This document shows, piece by piece, positions 1 through 12,027 of a DNA stretch of 64,000 nt (the stretch's first letter is position 1; every line of letters starts with the position of its first letter). The notes under the pieces are model-generated. The model saw nothing but the letters and a program-made list of their open reading frames with translations. It ran no database searches and was not told where the DNA came from. The stretch covers positions 1 to 64,000 of the forward strand of contig JAECUM010003309.1 in NCBI GenBank assembly GCA_016617855.1. The letters are read 5' to 3'. A program made the translations under genes and the position numbers. This DNA is from Megalonaias nervosa (Eukaryota > Mollusca > Bivalvia > Unionida > Unionidae).

Positions 1-56
<56 letters not shown>
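1..56. repeat. (TA)n microsatellite
   Basis: The window opens inside an uninterrupted TA dinucleotide run, so its true length is unknown. Confidence 0.97.
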
Positions 57-59
<3 letters not shown>

Positions 60-729
60 AGGTAATAAAGATGCTCCTACCCGTCTGTCGTCATCACTGA
101 CACAAGCGAAAGCGGCAAACATCATGTTATCGGGGTCATGTGGGAGGATCTTAAATCCCCATTTGATCCTGCCACGTTGTTGTAGCTGTTTGCTGTCCCA
201 TCTCATCAATCTGACATAAAACAAGTAATTGAAATGTAGGTCACAGAAGCTATCATTTTAAGTAATTAAAATGTAGGCCACAGAAGCTATCATTTTCATT
301 GATAATCAGAGTGCTAGTAGAAGCTATAATTACAAGAACTAACGTTGTTGGAAGACTATTTTTAGATGATGATGATAATGTACATTAGGATCGTCGTCCC
401 CTCCATCAGTTGTCACATTTATATTTCGTGTTCAAATTAACTGATCATGGTTTCATTAAACAAGTAATACAAACATTATTGTTTAATGTGAGGGACTAAT
501 TCACAAACTGTATGACTTGCTTCAAAATGCAGGTTAGAACTGGGTTGCCAGGATATACGTAAATATCTCGAGGGTAAGTGTGGGATCTGGGGTCTGTGGG
601 CCACTTTGGGGTCTCCAGGCGATCCAAATACCTGTTATAAGCATGAAATCCGGAAATGGAGGGGTAGGGGGTACTGGGTTAGGCGGTCAGGTCAACCCTG
701 CAAATACGGATGGAGAATGGTAATATGCA

Positions 730-792
<63 letters not shown>

Positions 793-1467
793 ATTAAAAA
801 TATGATGCCTTTTAAAGTGTTTGTATAAATCAATTTGATATACCAATGCGATTTGTATAAGAAATTGTGATCCGCCATGGCGTAATAATACGCATATATA
901 AACATTCTTGTAACTGTGTGCTATTGATTCTAGACCTATAGATCAATGATGAATTCCCACTCGTTAATCATTAGTGACATATGAAAATAACGGTAAAAAG
1001 TATAAATAATCCCCGTTTTCTAAATGAATTTAAAACGTTACATGATTTCATTGCAATCCTTCCTGCTTTCCCTTCCCCCTCCCCTCTCATGCATTAGGGA
1101 CAAAATAAGCAGAAATCTGAAGTGAGATAGAAAAAGAATTTGGGCTGGATGAAAACCTTGAAATTGAACTTACATCAAGTAACCTACAATAATAAACATA
1201 CAATAATATGGTTCGTCGTAACGGTATGTGTGCACTTACCTTGGGTTTTATCTACAGTGTTTATATAATCAATGTTACAGAGTTACAATAGGCTGTCGAC
1301 ACTATACGGTAAAGTTTGGGTTACGAGGCACACATACTGTAATTTAATGCCTTGTTTTTGTTGTTGGTGGTGGTGGTGGTGTTTCTTAAACCTATTATAA
1401 TTTTCTAAAAATCGATTATTATTAATTAATTTTGAAAATGTCCAAAGGCCTCCCCCACCCCCACCCG

Positions 1468-1509
<42 letters not shown>

Positions 1510-1590
1510 ACCATCATAGCAAGATAACATATAGGTGAAAATCAATGAAAAGACAATCGTAGAGGATTTTCGCTTTGCGTCAAACCGACC

Positions 1591-1644
<54 letters not shown>

Positions 1645-2184
1645 TTATGGTCGGTAGTAATGTTAATTAATGCAGAATAATGACTCAGATCAACTTTAAA
1701 TATATTAAAATATTTTAATTACCTCTTGTTGGTTCGTCATTTCGCTTAGTTTCTATTCCTCACTAATTTCTATGCGCCGGTACGTGAATGGCGGAGCGTT
1801 CAGTGTTCAAGAAGCTAATCATGTGTTTGTAGTGCTCTACTGTCTTCATTAAAACCATATTTCATGTTTAAATCATAAGTGTCTTATACTGATTTAATCA
1901 ATGTGAATACAAATAGAAACTCAAAAAACCCCAAACAATCAACTGATCAGTATGCAAAGGTGACTGAATAGCCACCAAAGGCACAGAACTACAATTTGTA
2001 GGGGACACACTCGGCAGGAATGTGAGGTTTTCATTCACTCGGTCATTATCAATCTTAACTACGCTCAAAGGGCAAATATTTATTTTTGTATGTTATATAA
2101 ATAAAATATATGTCTGGAATGTACGCTGTTTCAATGATATACGACTTGTTCTATAAATTTGTCATTAAAAGGAAACGAGGCAAT
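57..2184. other. Host non-coding stretch with simple repeats
   Basis: No coding region can be supported. It holds a (TG)n-TATA-(CA)n self-complementary tract at about 729-794, a (CT)n run at about 1470-1507 and a (GA)n run at about 1595-1641. The last two are complementary and only 90 bp apart, so they could pair as a long hairpin. A short direct duplication around 225-295 repeats a phrase beginning gtaggtcacagaagctatca. Confidence 0.8.
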
Positions 2185-2325
2185 ACTAACCTCTTAATGC
2201 TGAGCGCCTAGCGAGGGAGCTGTTAGCACCATTTTATAAGTCTTTGATATGACTCGCCCGGGGTTAGAACCAGTGACCTCCTTCATTCGAAGCGGACGCT
2301 CTAACCACTGGGCCACCAGAGCGAT
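2185..2325 (-). mobile_element. tRNA-derived SINE (family 1)
   Basis: On the minus strand this begins with a tRNA-like head: box A-like gtggcccagtggttagagcg and box B-like ggttctaacccc. A tail shared with copies at 62155-62295, 62365-62510 and 63600-63755 follows. The box-bearing end sits at the high coordinate. The similarity among four dispersed copies in one window supports a SINE rather than a tRNA gene; the anticodon arm does not fold as a functional tRNA. Confidence 0.8.
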
Positions 2326-2487
2326 ATGATACACTAATGACCAATAATGTGTGATACAGCACAGTAAAGAAAAGAGTTAATTAAAATTTCAAGGGATACA
2401 AATATGTGACGTTATACTTCTAATTTCTCGTAAATCGATGAATTTAAAATGTATCTCGATTGACAGGAGTAACTAAAACAAATATAA

Positions 2488-2522
<35 letters not shown>
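2488..2522. repeat. (AG)n microsatellite
   Basis: Simple AG dinucleotide run. The flanks to 3320 are AT-rich with no supported gene. A phrase around tagacactaataggaaccatcgc is imperfectly duplicated at about 2650-2725. Confidence 0.9.
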
Positions 2523-2526
<4 letters not shown>

Positions 2527-3324
2527 ATACGTATCGGATAGAAAATGGCAGCATTTGGAATCATGTACTTACTTCATGTAGTCATTGAGATGCATTATCT
2601 TGCGAGGTTTTATGGAGTACTCGCTTTTGAAGATATAAATATAACCCTTAGATACTAACAGGAACCATCGCCGCCCTGCAAAGATATAAATAAAGCCCGT
2701 AGACACTAATAGGAACCATCGCCGCTCTTAAAAGATATAAAAAATTACGTATCGTCAGTAGAGTATTATTTGCATAATCTCTTTTCCAAATAATTGTTCA
2801 AGTAATTTCTTCACTGAACTCAACAAAAGGCTTTAACTCAACCAGAGGTGACAGAAATCTACTTATTTCATTGAACATCGCAAGAACTACACGGTCAGTA
2901 ACTGTATAAGGATGTTGATTCATGTGTTTTAATGTGCATGACGAAATGACAAAAAGCAATAGGTTGCATGAAAGTTTTCAGTCTATCAACGCGCCCATCA
3001 ATGATTTTTGGGAACATGCTTATAATTGTTGCTAACACTAATTCTTCCATTTGAGTGAAAATATATTCTGGGAAATATAATGTGATCACCCTAATCACAA
3101 TGGATAATAAACCAAATTTTTCTTCAGTAAACATACTGCATTTTGTTTTGTTTTTCCAACTTGAAGTCTCTTTTCTTCAAATGCTGATACATTTAACTTC
3201 TCTAAAATATACTGTTCTAGCTAAAACCATTTTACAGTCAAGGTCAGTCTTTCTTTAGAAAGGAGGGTGAAAATATTTAAACTCTGCATTCAACTTGTTG
3301 ACCAAACAAGTTCATATACTAATT

Positions 3325-3585
3325 ATATTGTTGTTGTTGTCGTGGGATTAAAGCCATTTGTTGGCACATGAAAGGCTTTAAATGGCGGCTAGTATAACTG
3401 GTGGAGGAAGAACCGGAAAACCTCGGGAATAACCACTGACCCACGGATAGGTACTGGCAAGCTTGCTCACATACACATATAGGCCAAGCTTGAAACTCGA
3501 ACCCACGCGGACAGAAGTGAGATGGCAGTGATAAGTAAAGGCGAAAGCTTTGGACAACTCCGCCACCCGGGACCCCAATCATTTT
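3325..3585 (-). mobile_element. tRNA-Leu-like SINE (family 2)
   Basis: Read on the minus strand it starts with a tRNA-like head near 3580 (cccgggtggcggagttgtcc) and has a box B-like gggttcgagtttc. It ends at the low coordinate in a (CAACAA)n-type tail, seen on the plus strand as ttgttgttgttg. A second diverged copy lies at 7975-8235 and a third is cut by the window end at 63945. Open frames in this block are incidental to the SINE. Confidence 0.8.
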
Positions 3586-3677
3586 AAGTACACTTTGGGA
3601 TGTTTGGAAAAAATAATTTCATAAAAAGAGTACAGTAAAGAACAGGTGGTCAGCACTTAAACAATTAAACGCGAAAT

Positions 3678-3730
3678 GGTATGTATGTATGTATGTATGT
3701 ATGTATGTATGTATGTACGTATGTATGTAA
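3678..3730. repeat. (TATG)n microsatellite
   Basis: Tetranucleotide run abutting the 3' end of the LINE remnant described next. A similar (TACG/TATG)n run lies at about 5063-5148 at the other end of that remnant. Confidence 0.9.
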
Positions 3731-5070
3731 TAACAATAATACTTTATTCAGTAAATTAGGTCACCGGTCCATATTACAAAATTCAATACAAACAAATAAA
3801 ATGTACGCCATGGTTTAAAGAAGTTACATATGGTGTTCATCATGTGTATAGATACATAATTTCCAATAATCGGTGCATTATTTTGTAAAGATGTTACTAC
3901 CTCTAAGTCTATTATTCACCATTCGTTTGAGTTATCAAAGATTGTCTAAGATGAAAAGCCAAATTGATGTAGTAAGAAAGATTTTTTACAATAAATATAT
4001 TGCTATGACTCATTAGGGATACAAATTTTTCTACAGATAGAAAGAGATCATAAACTTCACTGAAGTATTTCTTTCTTATATGGTTCTAAGGCGGAAAAAC
4101 ACAAACAAAATGGAATCATCTTCTACCAAATAAACATTATTTTTCCGGTATAATTCAAAATACCTATTATTTCTCTCTATCCTGCTATGCCTACCTGTCT
4201 CTATTTTCAGCGTATGTGCTGAGCATCTAAATTTAGCTAGTAACTTCGTAAGAAAATATGATAATCCACATAAGAGGTATTTTTCCGGTCCTAATTCGGT
4301 TATACATACTATAATACCCACATTTATATGAGTTGTTAATATCACTTTGCCAGTTTTGTTGTGTTGAATACTTAATTCTTTACAAAAATAGTGCGAAAAA
4401 TTGTTTTTCGTCTCCAACTTCTTGATTTAGCCAAACATACCCAAAAACCGAAACGAAATAACGTGTCTTTAACTTTATTACCCCAGGTGACACGGTTAGT
4501 TTCATCTAATCTTTTCAACATTAGATAACATTGGTGTGGGTATCGAGTTGAAGGCATTCTTACCACCTTCAACCAGTATTTAATGCAACGTAAAAAATAC
4601 GAGGTACAAAGTGGGATTCTTTCCCTAACACAATTGCATTATTGGTAGATTTAGGAACACCAAAATATGTTTGGAAAAATTGTATTGCACAATTTCAATG
4701 TCTCTGCTAAATACATATCTCCAAATTTCTGACCCAAAGCAAGTAATTGGTTTTATTATCGAATCAAAAATTTAAATGCATCGTCTACACTAAAGCAGCC
4801 GAATCGTTTTGATAATTCAAAATCTTTGAAGTTTCTTTCATTAAACGTATCAAATACTCTTTTTACAAAATCTTTCATTACGACAGCTTTGCGCACAAAC
4901 ACGGTTACACCTCCCGAATTCCTACATTTACTCACCTTTTCATGAACACAACTGTAAGTGACATCATCTTGAAAGAAAATTGTCAAATTCCTCTACTGAT
5001 TTTCCCCACGTTTCATATAAACAAATGATATCAAATTTCTTACAATAATGAAGAAAAGAAACGTACGTAC
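3731..5070 (-). mobile_element. Dead, internally deleted LINE
   Basis: Minus-strand remnants of a non-LTR retrotransposon. Around 4964-5060 a frame contains FDIICLYETW, which fits the start of an APE-type endonuclease domain, and 4756-4950 reads GGVTVFVRKAV, a following endonuclease piece. Then 4076-4572 carries pieces such as MLKRLDETNRVTW and AKFRCSAHTLKIETGRH, which I recognise as the segment downstream of the reverse transcriptase in LINEs common in molluscs. The catalytic reverse transcriptase is missing between them, and the pieces are in different frames. The low-coordinate end runs into a tetranucleotide repeat, as LINE 3' ends often do. Family assignment is from pattern memory and needs a database search. 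Confidence 0.7.
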
Positions 5071-5279
5071 GTACGTATGTATGTATGTGTATGTATGTAT
5101 GCATGTGTATATGTGTGTGCGGGCGTGCATGCATGCATGTATGTATGTACACTTACATCGCATGAACTTGAACATGCGCTCCATTTGCCGCTGTACCCGT
5201 ACATATCCATAAATACTCGGAGAAAGCTGGAGGGCGTCTTGGGCCCCTGCAATGAAATTTTATTTACCTAATACCTGAT

Positions 5280-7974
5280 TACTGAAACAATAGACTGATG
5301 CTGCAGGAAACAAATTCTCTGCATTTCAAATATTTCTCTCCAGTTCTCTAGTTATTTACAAAAGTGATACTGATGTTGCAAGAAAAAATGACCATAGTGC
5401 AACAGTTACGCATGCAAGTGCGTACTTCATGTCCTGTAATAACTGTACTGTCAAATATGTTTGAATGAATGCGCAGTTTTGCATTGGTCAACTTAAGTTT
5501 TATATTGTCTGTATTTATGTGCGGTTTTTGTTCGAATCTGATAAGTCTTCTTTTTTAAAATATAAAAATTAGGCACATTTTTATCCGTTTGACGTTGTGA
5601 CTACAATGTCATCCTTCGGATGAAGATAATGTTATAATTCAAACTTAACTTATTTTAAAAGATTACAATAAAACAGTAGGCAAACATGCCAGCAAGTCGA
5701 GATATATCCCTGTTACTCTACCGTCTGTCATGCACGACATTGTTTTCACAAAATGCTGATTATAGTAAAACTAGAGGCACAAATTTACCTATTATTGTAC
5801 GTGTCTTCCAAGATGGCGTCGTTCGGGTTTGAAACACAGTTTTGCCTGCAATTTGACATCGAAAAAAATCTTTCGCGAAAATGATGAAGCACACCATAGC
5901 ACAGACGCGCGGGTGTAGTAGCTAGGGTGTTTTTTTTGTTTTTGTTTTTTTTCCTGAGTGGCTCTGTTATCTTACAACACTTCCACCAGTTGTGACTATT
6001 GGCAGGGACAAAAAGTCATTGCCAAGAAGAGTGAAAGATCCATTATTTTTGTGAATTAGGACTGTAAAATTGCATACAAATTTTGATCCTATAGTGACCG
6101 GTACTTGCAAACAGTAGTCTTACTGGAATCTTGCTTGATTCAAGAAACACAGATCTCCACCCTGGCACACTTTATCTTGTGTCGTCAATCAGTGTTATTT
6201 TTAATGATTAATGGATGATATAAATTTGCTATATCTTCTTTGATAAAAAGCCAACGGAAAAAATCTACGTGCCTCAAGCTATTTTATGGTAATATTAATT
6301 TAAAGTGACAATTCCATGCTTTTCCAAATGGTAGCAAACTATGGAGAGAATTAAGTAAGCCCCTTCCCCTTGCAGTTGCCATAGTAATGCACACGACACA
6401 AACAAAAAATACGTTCAACATATATTAATTTTCATTCCGAATAATGATAATAGTAAAACTTACCTATGTGTCTGAGGGGCCCACTAACTGAACTTTGTGA
6501 AGTCATTTTCCAGAAGGAATAATACAATTACTGTCATTTTTCTGCAAAACAAAACAGACAATCTACAATTTTGCTATTCATAGCTGCATACATTAAAATA
6601 AGTAGCAATGTGTTTCGCTACTGGCGATCAAAAGCCACATCAGGCAGCCTAGTATCGCTAAACTGACTTTAAAACGTGTCGGACTGTCCCACATTTATTT
6701 ATTTTTCGGCTAGGTATCTAGTCGAACTATGACGTTATTATCCGTTTGTGCCGATTAGGTTTCATGCAACCCTATTTGAACTTCTGCCTAACTAGCGTTT
6801 CTGGAAGACGCCGGATTTTGAAAAAATTTTTCTGAAGTCCTTGCCTTAATCCACTTTATCAGATCTCCCGATAGTCTTAGAATATATACAATCAAAAGGC
6901 AGTCTGCTTAAAGCAAATTATACAAACTAACTGCAGGCCTGGGAAAATGGTTTCTAGGGGTTATATGGATAACTGGGTCAAGTCTCTAATGATGGCAAGT
7001 GTGCTCAAGTCTGTCCTACACAAGATTTTTTATCCTTAAGAAAGTCGATGAAGTCTACAAAGAAGCAGAATAAATATTAGGGAACGTTTTCGAATATCAG
7101 ACTGAAAACGAGCAGTTAAAACAGAAGATACTGGTGTTAGAACCAAGGGAAAAGGCAAAGAAAACAGTGATTGGAGCTCTACAGACTCGGAGTAAAGCTT
7201 TACAAAAACAATTCGGCGAACAGGAACAATGCACAAGGACAAATAATAGAATTATTTCTTGCTTTGAGGATAGAAGAACAATGAGGCATTTGACATTTGT
7301 GTAGAAAGTGCGGTGGACATGCTCAAGAATAAATTGGGAATTTGGGATCTCAGTTGACGCATAGTTCATAGCTTGTGCCAATTTTCAAACTCATCCAACA
7401 GACCCGTGACCTGCCATTTCATTTCGAGGAGTAAATGGCAAATGTGAAAAGAAAACAAATTTAAAGGTTCGAGACTAGTAATCACCTTACTAAAGCAACA
7501 TCTGACTTTATGCAAAGACTGCAGTTTCAAGCATTCGTCAGATCAGCCTGGTATCTGACTGAAGAATGTTTGCAAAGTCTAGAAATAACAGTGAGCGTAG
7601 TAAAAATAAGGGACATTTCAAAATTGTGGAATAGTGTAATCGGACAGGGAATAAGTGGAGTTTAAATTTAACCTGATTTGATTCATGATCATTTGTCGAA
7701 TTTTTTTCTATGATTTAAAAAAAACAAAACAAAACGATCCTTTGATATTGTATATAGTTACTAGATTTAAGCACGCGGAACTACATTTCAATTCACTCGC
7801 ATTTCTCCTCACTCTCAGGTGTTGCTCGATTTTGTTAAACAAGGAAGGTAACTCTCGAACAACTGTTAATCCATAGAGTTTGTTTTAGCCCGACTTGCCC
7901 ATTTTTGTTAGCGACTTAATTTAGAATGTGTTTTTTGACCAGTAATGCCGTTAGCAATAAGCTCAATATATTGG
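5280..7974. other. Host non-coding stretch
   Basis: No gene can be supported over 2.7 kb. The only protein-like signal is on the plus strand at about 7040-7300, where a stop-interrupted reading is rich in Glu, Lys and Gln with heptad spacing (for example ENEQLKQKILVLE). This could be a decayed coiled-coil coding fragment of a transposon or retrogene, but no family is recognised. The rest is AT-rich unique sequence. Confidence 0.55.
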
Positions 7975-8235
7975 TTGGTTGGTGGTTGGTTGGTATGGGT
8001 TAAACTCCATTTTCAGCACATAACAGACTATACATGGCGGCCTGTAGATTTAGTGGTGAAAGTATCCGGGCAAAAACCCTGGAAGAACCACCGACCCACT
8101 GGAACCTACTGGTAAGCTTTCTCACACGGCCACGTTGGCCGAGCCCGAGACTCGAACCCAGGCAGACAGAGGTGAGATGTTAGTGATCTATAAAGGCAAG
8201 CGCCTTAGATGACTTGGCCTCTCGGGGCCTTCATG
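7975..8235 (-). mobile_element. tRNA-Leu-like SINE (family 2)
   Basis: Second copy of the 3325-3585 family. On the minus strand it begins ggccccgagaggccaagtca (box A region), has box B gggttcgagtctc, and continues through a shared tail to a phrase resembling ggttaaactccattttcagc at the low end. The copy cut by the window end at 63945 has the same tail. Confidence 0.82.
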
Positions 8236-8330
8236 ACAGGACGGGGGACCATACTTGACTCCTTTCATCTACATATAAATGGCTGACTACTAAGATGCAG
8301 AGAGAGCATTAACATCTATAAGATCATGAC

Positions 8331-8531
8331 TGTTGTGTTTCTTGTCCTAAACTATCTCAAGTGAGATGTATATATTGAAACAGACACAAGCGTGTTGCTA
8401 CCAAGACTTTATTTCTATGAGTGACTCATATAGGCAATCCACACAGCGGGTCCCTAACAGCGCATGCGTATATACATTGGAGAAAGATGTACACATGATG
8501 TAGATTGTATAGTCCATTTCATAATACAACA
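8331..8531 (-). repeat. LTR, 3' copy of the element
   Basis: A 201-bp LTR matching the right LTR, apart from a short extra segment (agatgtatatattgaaacag region) after position 8358 and a few substitutions. It contains gcatgcgtatatacattgg, which is shared with the other LTR and may be part of its core promoter. Confidence 0.88.
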
Positions 8532-8907
8532 TTTCCCTAGTTTTGACAAAAATAAATAAAGTTGTTTTATTTTGAAGGTAACATATAAAACAAGGTAACG
8601 AAATCTAAATAAGTCTGTAGAAATAGTTATTTTCGATGATAAAGATTTGACATGAAACTAAATAACATAATGACAATACATACGTAAGTAACGTCCAAAA
8701 CATATTTAATGCATTAATAATGTTGTTCATATGCATTTTGGATAGCCATTAACATTTTTTTTTTTTTTTACTATACCCTAAATAATCATCCTGCTTGTCA
8801 TGTATTCGTCAGTTGTTAACTGCCTCCGCCGTTCCACATAAACGGCACTCCGGGGATGTCATTTACACTCAAGTTTCAGTTCAGTTCTCTATCTCTAACT
8901 ATCAATG

Positions 8908-10193
8908 TTACTTAATCCATTCATCATTTACATAGAGTTTGTTAGGTTTCACCTCTCTTCCAGACCGTGTTATATATGGAGCATCTGACCTCAAAGTCTT
9001 AGCTCCTGAGTCTGGGACAGTGTTATTGAAATGGGGTTCTCTAGGGAAAACTGTTTGAAATGGAGTATTTTCACATTGCTGCTCGGGGTCAGCCAATACG
9101 CGCGCAGCAAATGGGGTCACATCTGACAGATTCTCCATGGTTTTATTAAGTAACCTTCGATTTCGGCGGTAAACACCGCCATCCCTAGTTTGTACAGAAT
9201 ATGACCTGCCGCTGTGAACTCTTATAACTTTGGCGGGTTTCTATGTTTTACCAAATTGAACCCTCACAGAATCATTTACAGAAAGGGGTTTAAGTACTTT
9301 TGCCGATTTGTCAAAATACTGTTTTTGTTTTAATTTCGACTGCTGCATTTTCTTTTGAACAATAGTTGGGTCAACGGTCTGTGGTTTGAGAAGTTTATTT
9401 GTAATCAGTATTACAGATTTTGTTCTTCAACCAAGTAACATTTGAGCTGGTGTATAGTCGCAATCCAAGGGTGTATTTCTATATTCTAACAAGGCTAAAT
9501 AAGGGTCCTGCTTACTGTGCCTTGCTTTGGTGAGCAACTTCTTGGCAATCGAGACTGCCTTTTCTGCCAAACCATTAGACATTGCATGTAATGGACTTGA
9601 CGTCCTGTGTTCGAAACACCATTCTTTCGCAAAGTTTGCGAATTCTTGAGATGAAAATTGCGGTCCATTGTCGCTGACACAGACATCACAAATACCGTTT
9701 CGTGACGTGTACTTTCAGTTTCCTGGTAATTGTGATATTGTGTGTGTCAGGCAATAAGTCTATCTAAAAAAATCAACTATAATAATCAACAGTTATGAGA
9801 TAATTTTTTCCATCAAATGCAAACAGGACAGTACCAATTTTTTGATAAGGCCTTTTTTGGGATGTCATGTGGGATTAAAGGTTCTTTAGCATTGGAGTCG
9901 CGGTGAGTGAGACATATCGAGCATTTTAACACATGGTCTGTGATTTCTTTGGACATGCCTGGCCAAAAGATGCTATCTTTCGCGCGTTCTAACGTCTTGT
10001 TTACTCCCAGATGACCAGTGTGCACAGCTTGTATCATCTCCTGTCGGAGATCTTTCGGTACAATTAACTTTTGACCTCTGAAAATTAAGTAATCTTCTAC
10101 AGATAGCTCATCCCTGTGATTCCAGAACTCAAGCACATCCGCATTGCAGTCAGCGCGTGAACTAGGCCATCCCTGAGTTATAGTCTTTATCAA
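8908..10193 (-). pseudogene. Integrase region of the Ty3/gypsy element
   Basis: The frame at 9813-10193 carries the integrase zinc-binding (H2C2) module: TGHLGVNKTLERAKDSIFWP followed by CSICL. The core follows in broken frames; 9495-9689 is an open frame in this stretch but shows no catalytic motif. The frame at 8908-9138 ends in a short basic tail with TRSGREVKPNKLY, typical of the C-terminal tail after the gypsy integrase core. Several stops and frame changes separate the pieces, so no functional enzyme is encoded. Known role of the family: inserts the cDNA into host DNA. Confidence 0.8.
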
Positions 10194-10678
10194 AGTTGCA
10201 TTTGCGGGTCAACTTTGATAACGCTCTTCAGACATTCTAACCGTCGATCTGTGGCAAACAACTGTTGTTTGATCGTATGTACGTGAAGGTCGAGTCCTTC
10301 GATCAATCTTGGGTATGTGTCCGGAAGTGATTGTCTTGATAAATAATCACTAATGGGCAAATCTTTCCCTCGTACATGATGCACTTCAATATCGTACTGC
10401 TGAAGTTGCAACATCATGCGTTGAAGGCGTGGAGGGGCTGCTGAAAGGGGCTTCCTCATGATCGATTCAATCGGCTTGTGATCTGAGTGCATCCTAACTG
10501 GTCTAGCAAAAACCAATTGATGAAAATGTTTACAGCCAAATAGTATAGCCAGCATTTCTTTTTCTATCTGAGCATACCCTATTTCGGTTTGTGTTAGGCT
10601 TTTGGATGCGAATGCTGTGGGGTGACTGTCTTGCATAAGGCATGCCTGAATCACATATTCGAGTCTGAAAGGGGACAC
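10190..10678 (-). pseudogene. RNase H (end of reverse transcriptase) of the Ty3/gypsy element
   Basis: The open frame carries gypsy RNase H landmarks: YAQIEKEMLAILFGCKHFHQ, then VRMHSDHKPIESIMRK (metal-binding Asp in HSDHK) and the end motif VHHVRGKDLPISDYLSR. The upstream reverse transcriptase palm with its catalytic aspartates is missing; the frame begins just at the RT/RNase H connection. This shows a deletion between gag and RNase H. Confidence 0.88.
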
Positions 10679-10852
10679 GCAGACACATCAGACCCAACAT
10701 CACAACGGTGCAAGGCCCGATCAGTTCACAACACACAAACCATGTGGGAATTGTGGAAACAGGAATCACCAGTCGAACAACTCGCAATGTCCAGCTAGAG
10801 GCTCAGATAGAAAAAGAAATGCTGGCTATACTATTTGGCTGCAAACGTCTTT
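10672..10852 (+). repeat. Inverted chimeric patch of gag and RNase H sequence
   Basis: Positions 10672-10803 are a near-exact reverse complement of the gag zinc-knuckle region 11137-11266, and 10804-10851 are a reverse complement of RNase H sequence at 10527-10574. The two donor parts are about 0.6 kb apart in this element but directly joined in the patch. The patch reads through in plus-strand frame (10708-11031), which is an artefact of the inversion. See the findings for interpretation. Confidence 0.85.
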
Positions 10853-11057
10853 TGTACAACGCTAGTGGAAGAATGTTTACTTGTGACCCGGTATCTATTT
10901 TAAATATATATGGGGTTTGGGAAGGCCAATACGTAACTGGACAAATGCACGGTCTGGAGATGAGAGAGATAAATGCCTTACCGTATCCATGTAAAATTCC
11001 TTGTCATTATGTGTATTCCGTGCATTGTTAACACTCCCGTTATAATCAAGTCCCTGG

Positions 11058-11919
11058 TCACTGTTCGATATTATGCACAGTTTTGGATCTGCACATTTTT
11101 GCAAAATGATTAAGTTTGCCACATTGTCTGCAGGTCACACCTCTAGCTGGACACTGCGAGTTGTTCGACTGGTGATTCCTGTTTCCACAATTCCCACATG
11201 GTTTGTGTGTTGTGAACTGATTGGGCCTTGCACCATTGTGATGTTGGGTCTGATGTGTCTGCGTTGACTTCAGGAATTGTTGCCAGTGATATCCCCTGGG
11301 CTTGTTTAAACCGCGGGCCTGCACTCTGTTTTTACTTTTATCGACAGCGTCTACATCCTTATTTGGCGAGCCGTTTGAAAGAGACATCGATTTCAATTGC
11401 TGCTGACAATATTCAAAGTTTTGAACGATCTGGATAGCTTTGTCTAATGTCAACTTGCCTCCTTCATTAATCAGTTTCTCTCGGACTCTCTGACTGTTCG
11501 TCCCAAATACAATTCTATCCCTTATCATATCATCGGCATCATGAAAGTTGCAGTCTCTGGCTTTCAGTCTTAGCCGTGTGACGTAGGAATCAATTGATTC
11601 CGCTCCTTGCACTTCCATATTGAAACGATATCGCGCAAATATGGGGTTTAACTTTGGTTGCACGTGTGCCTTGAAACGGTCATAAAATGTTTGGAGCTTC
11701 TTCGCATCTTCATTTGAATATCAGTCCACGTTTGGTAGATGTCTCTCCCTTTGTCCCCAACCCACAACAAAAGGTATGACACTTTTTCAGCTTCTGTTTT
11801 TTTTCTTTAAGCGGTCTATTAAAAATCAACGTGATATGTAATTTAAACTTTTCCCACTGTTCCGGCAAGTTCGTAGCCTCCCAGTCCATGACTGGTGGCG
11901 GAATACCGCTTAAATCCAT
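11058..11919 (-). pseudogene. Gag with CCHC zinc knuckles
   Basis: The start is at 11919 (MDLSGIPPPVMDWEATNLPE), an N-terminus typical of gypsy-type gag. The frame is broken around 11710-11663 and resumes at 11663 with capsid-like sequence (DSYVTRLRLKARDCNF). It ends in two zinc knuckles, CGNCGNRNHQSNNSQC (slightly irregular) and CRQCGKLNHFAKMC (canonical CX2CX4HX4C). It would bind the genomic RNA and build the particle. The break means it is not functional as it stands. Confidence 0.85.
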
Positions 11920-12027
11920 GGTTGATTTTTTTCAAATCTTGACTAATGCACACACTTTTTACTCTATGAGCAACTCCAAATTAATGCACTAATCCAACTT
12001 AATGCACCAATCCCACTTCTGACTCCA

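Noticed and set aside
687..905. Short frames through the (TG)n/(CA)n tract
   Set aside because: They translate to Val-Cys and His-Thr runs of the microsatellite.
2250..2325. tRNA gene
   Set aside because: Same reason; four dispersed copies share a long non-tRNA tail.
4964..5271. His/Tyr/Ile-rich and Cys/Val/Met-rich frames near 5100
   Set aside because: Produced by the (TACG/TATG)n repeat; only the FDIICLYETW stretch at the low end has meaning, as LINE endonuclease.
8757..8770. T-run as a Pol III terminator
   Set aside because: No Pol III gene ends here on the plus strand; a simple homopolymer in retroelement sequence.
10708..11031. Plus-strand 107-codon frame
   Set aside because: Lies in the inverted chimeric patch of the gypsy element and ends in antisense gag sequence.
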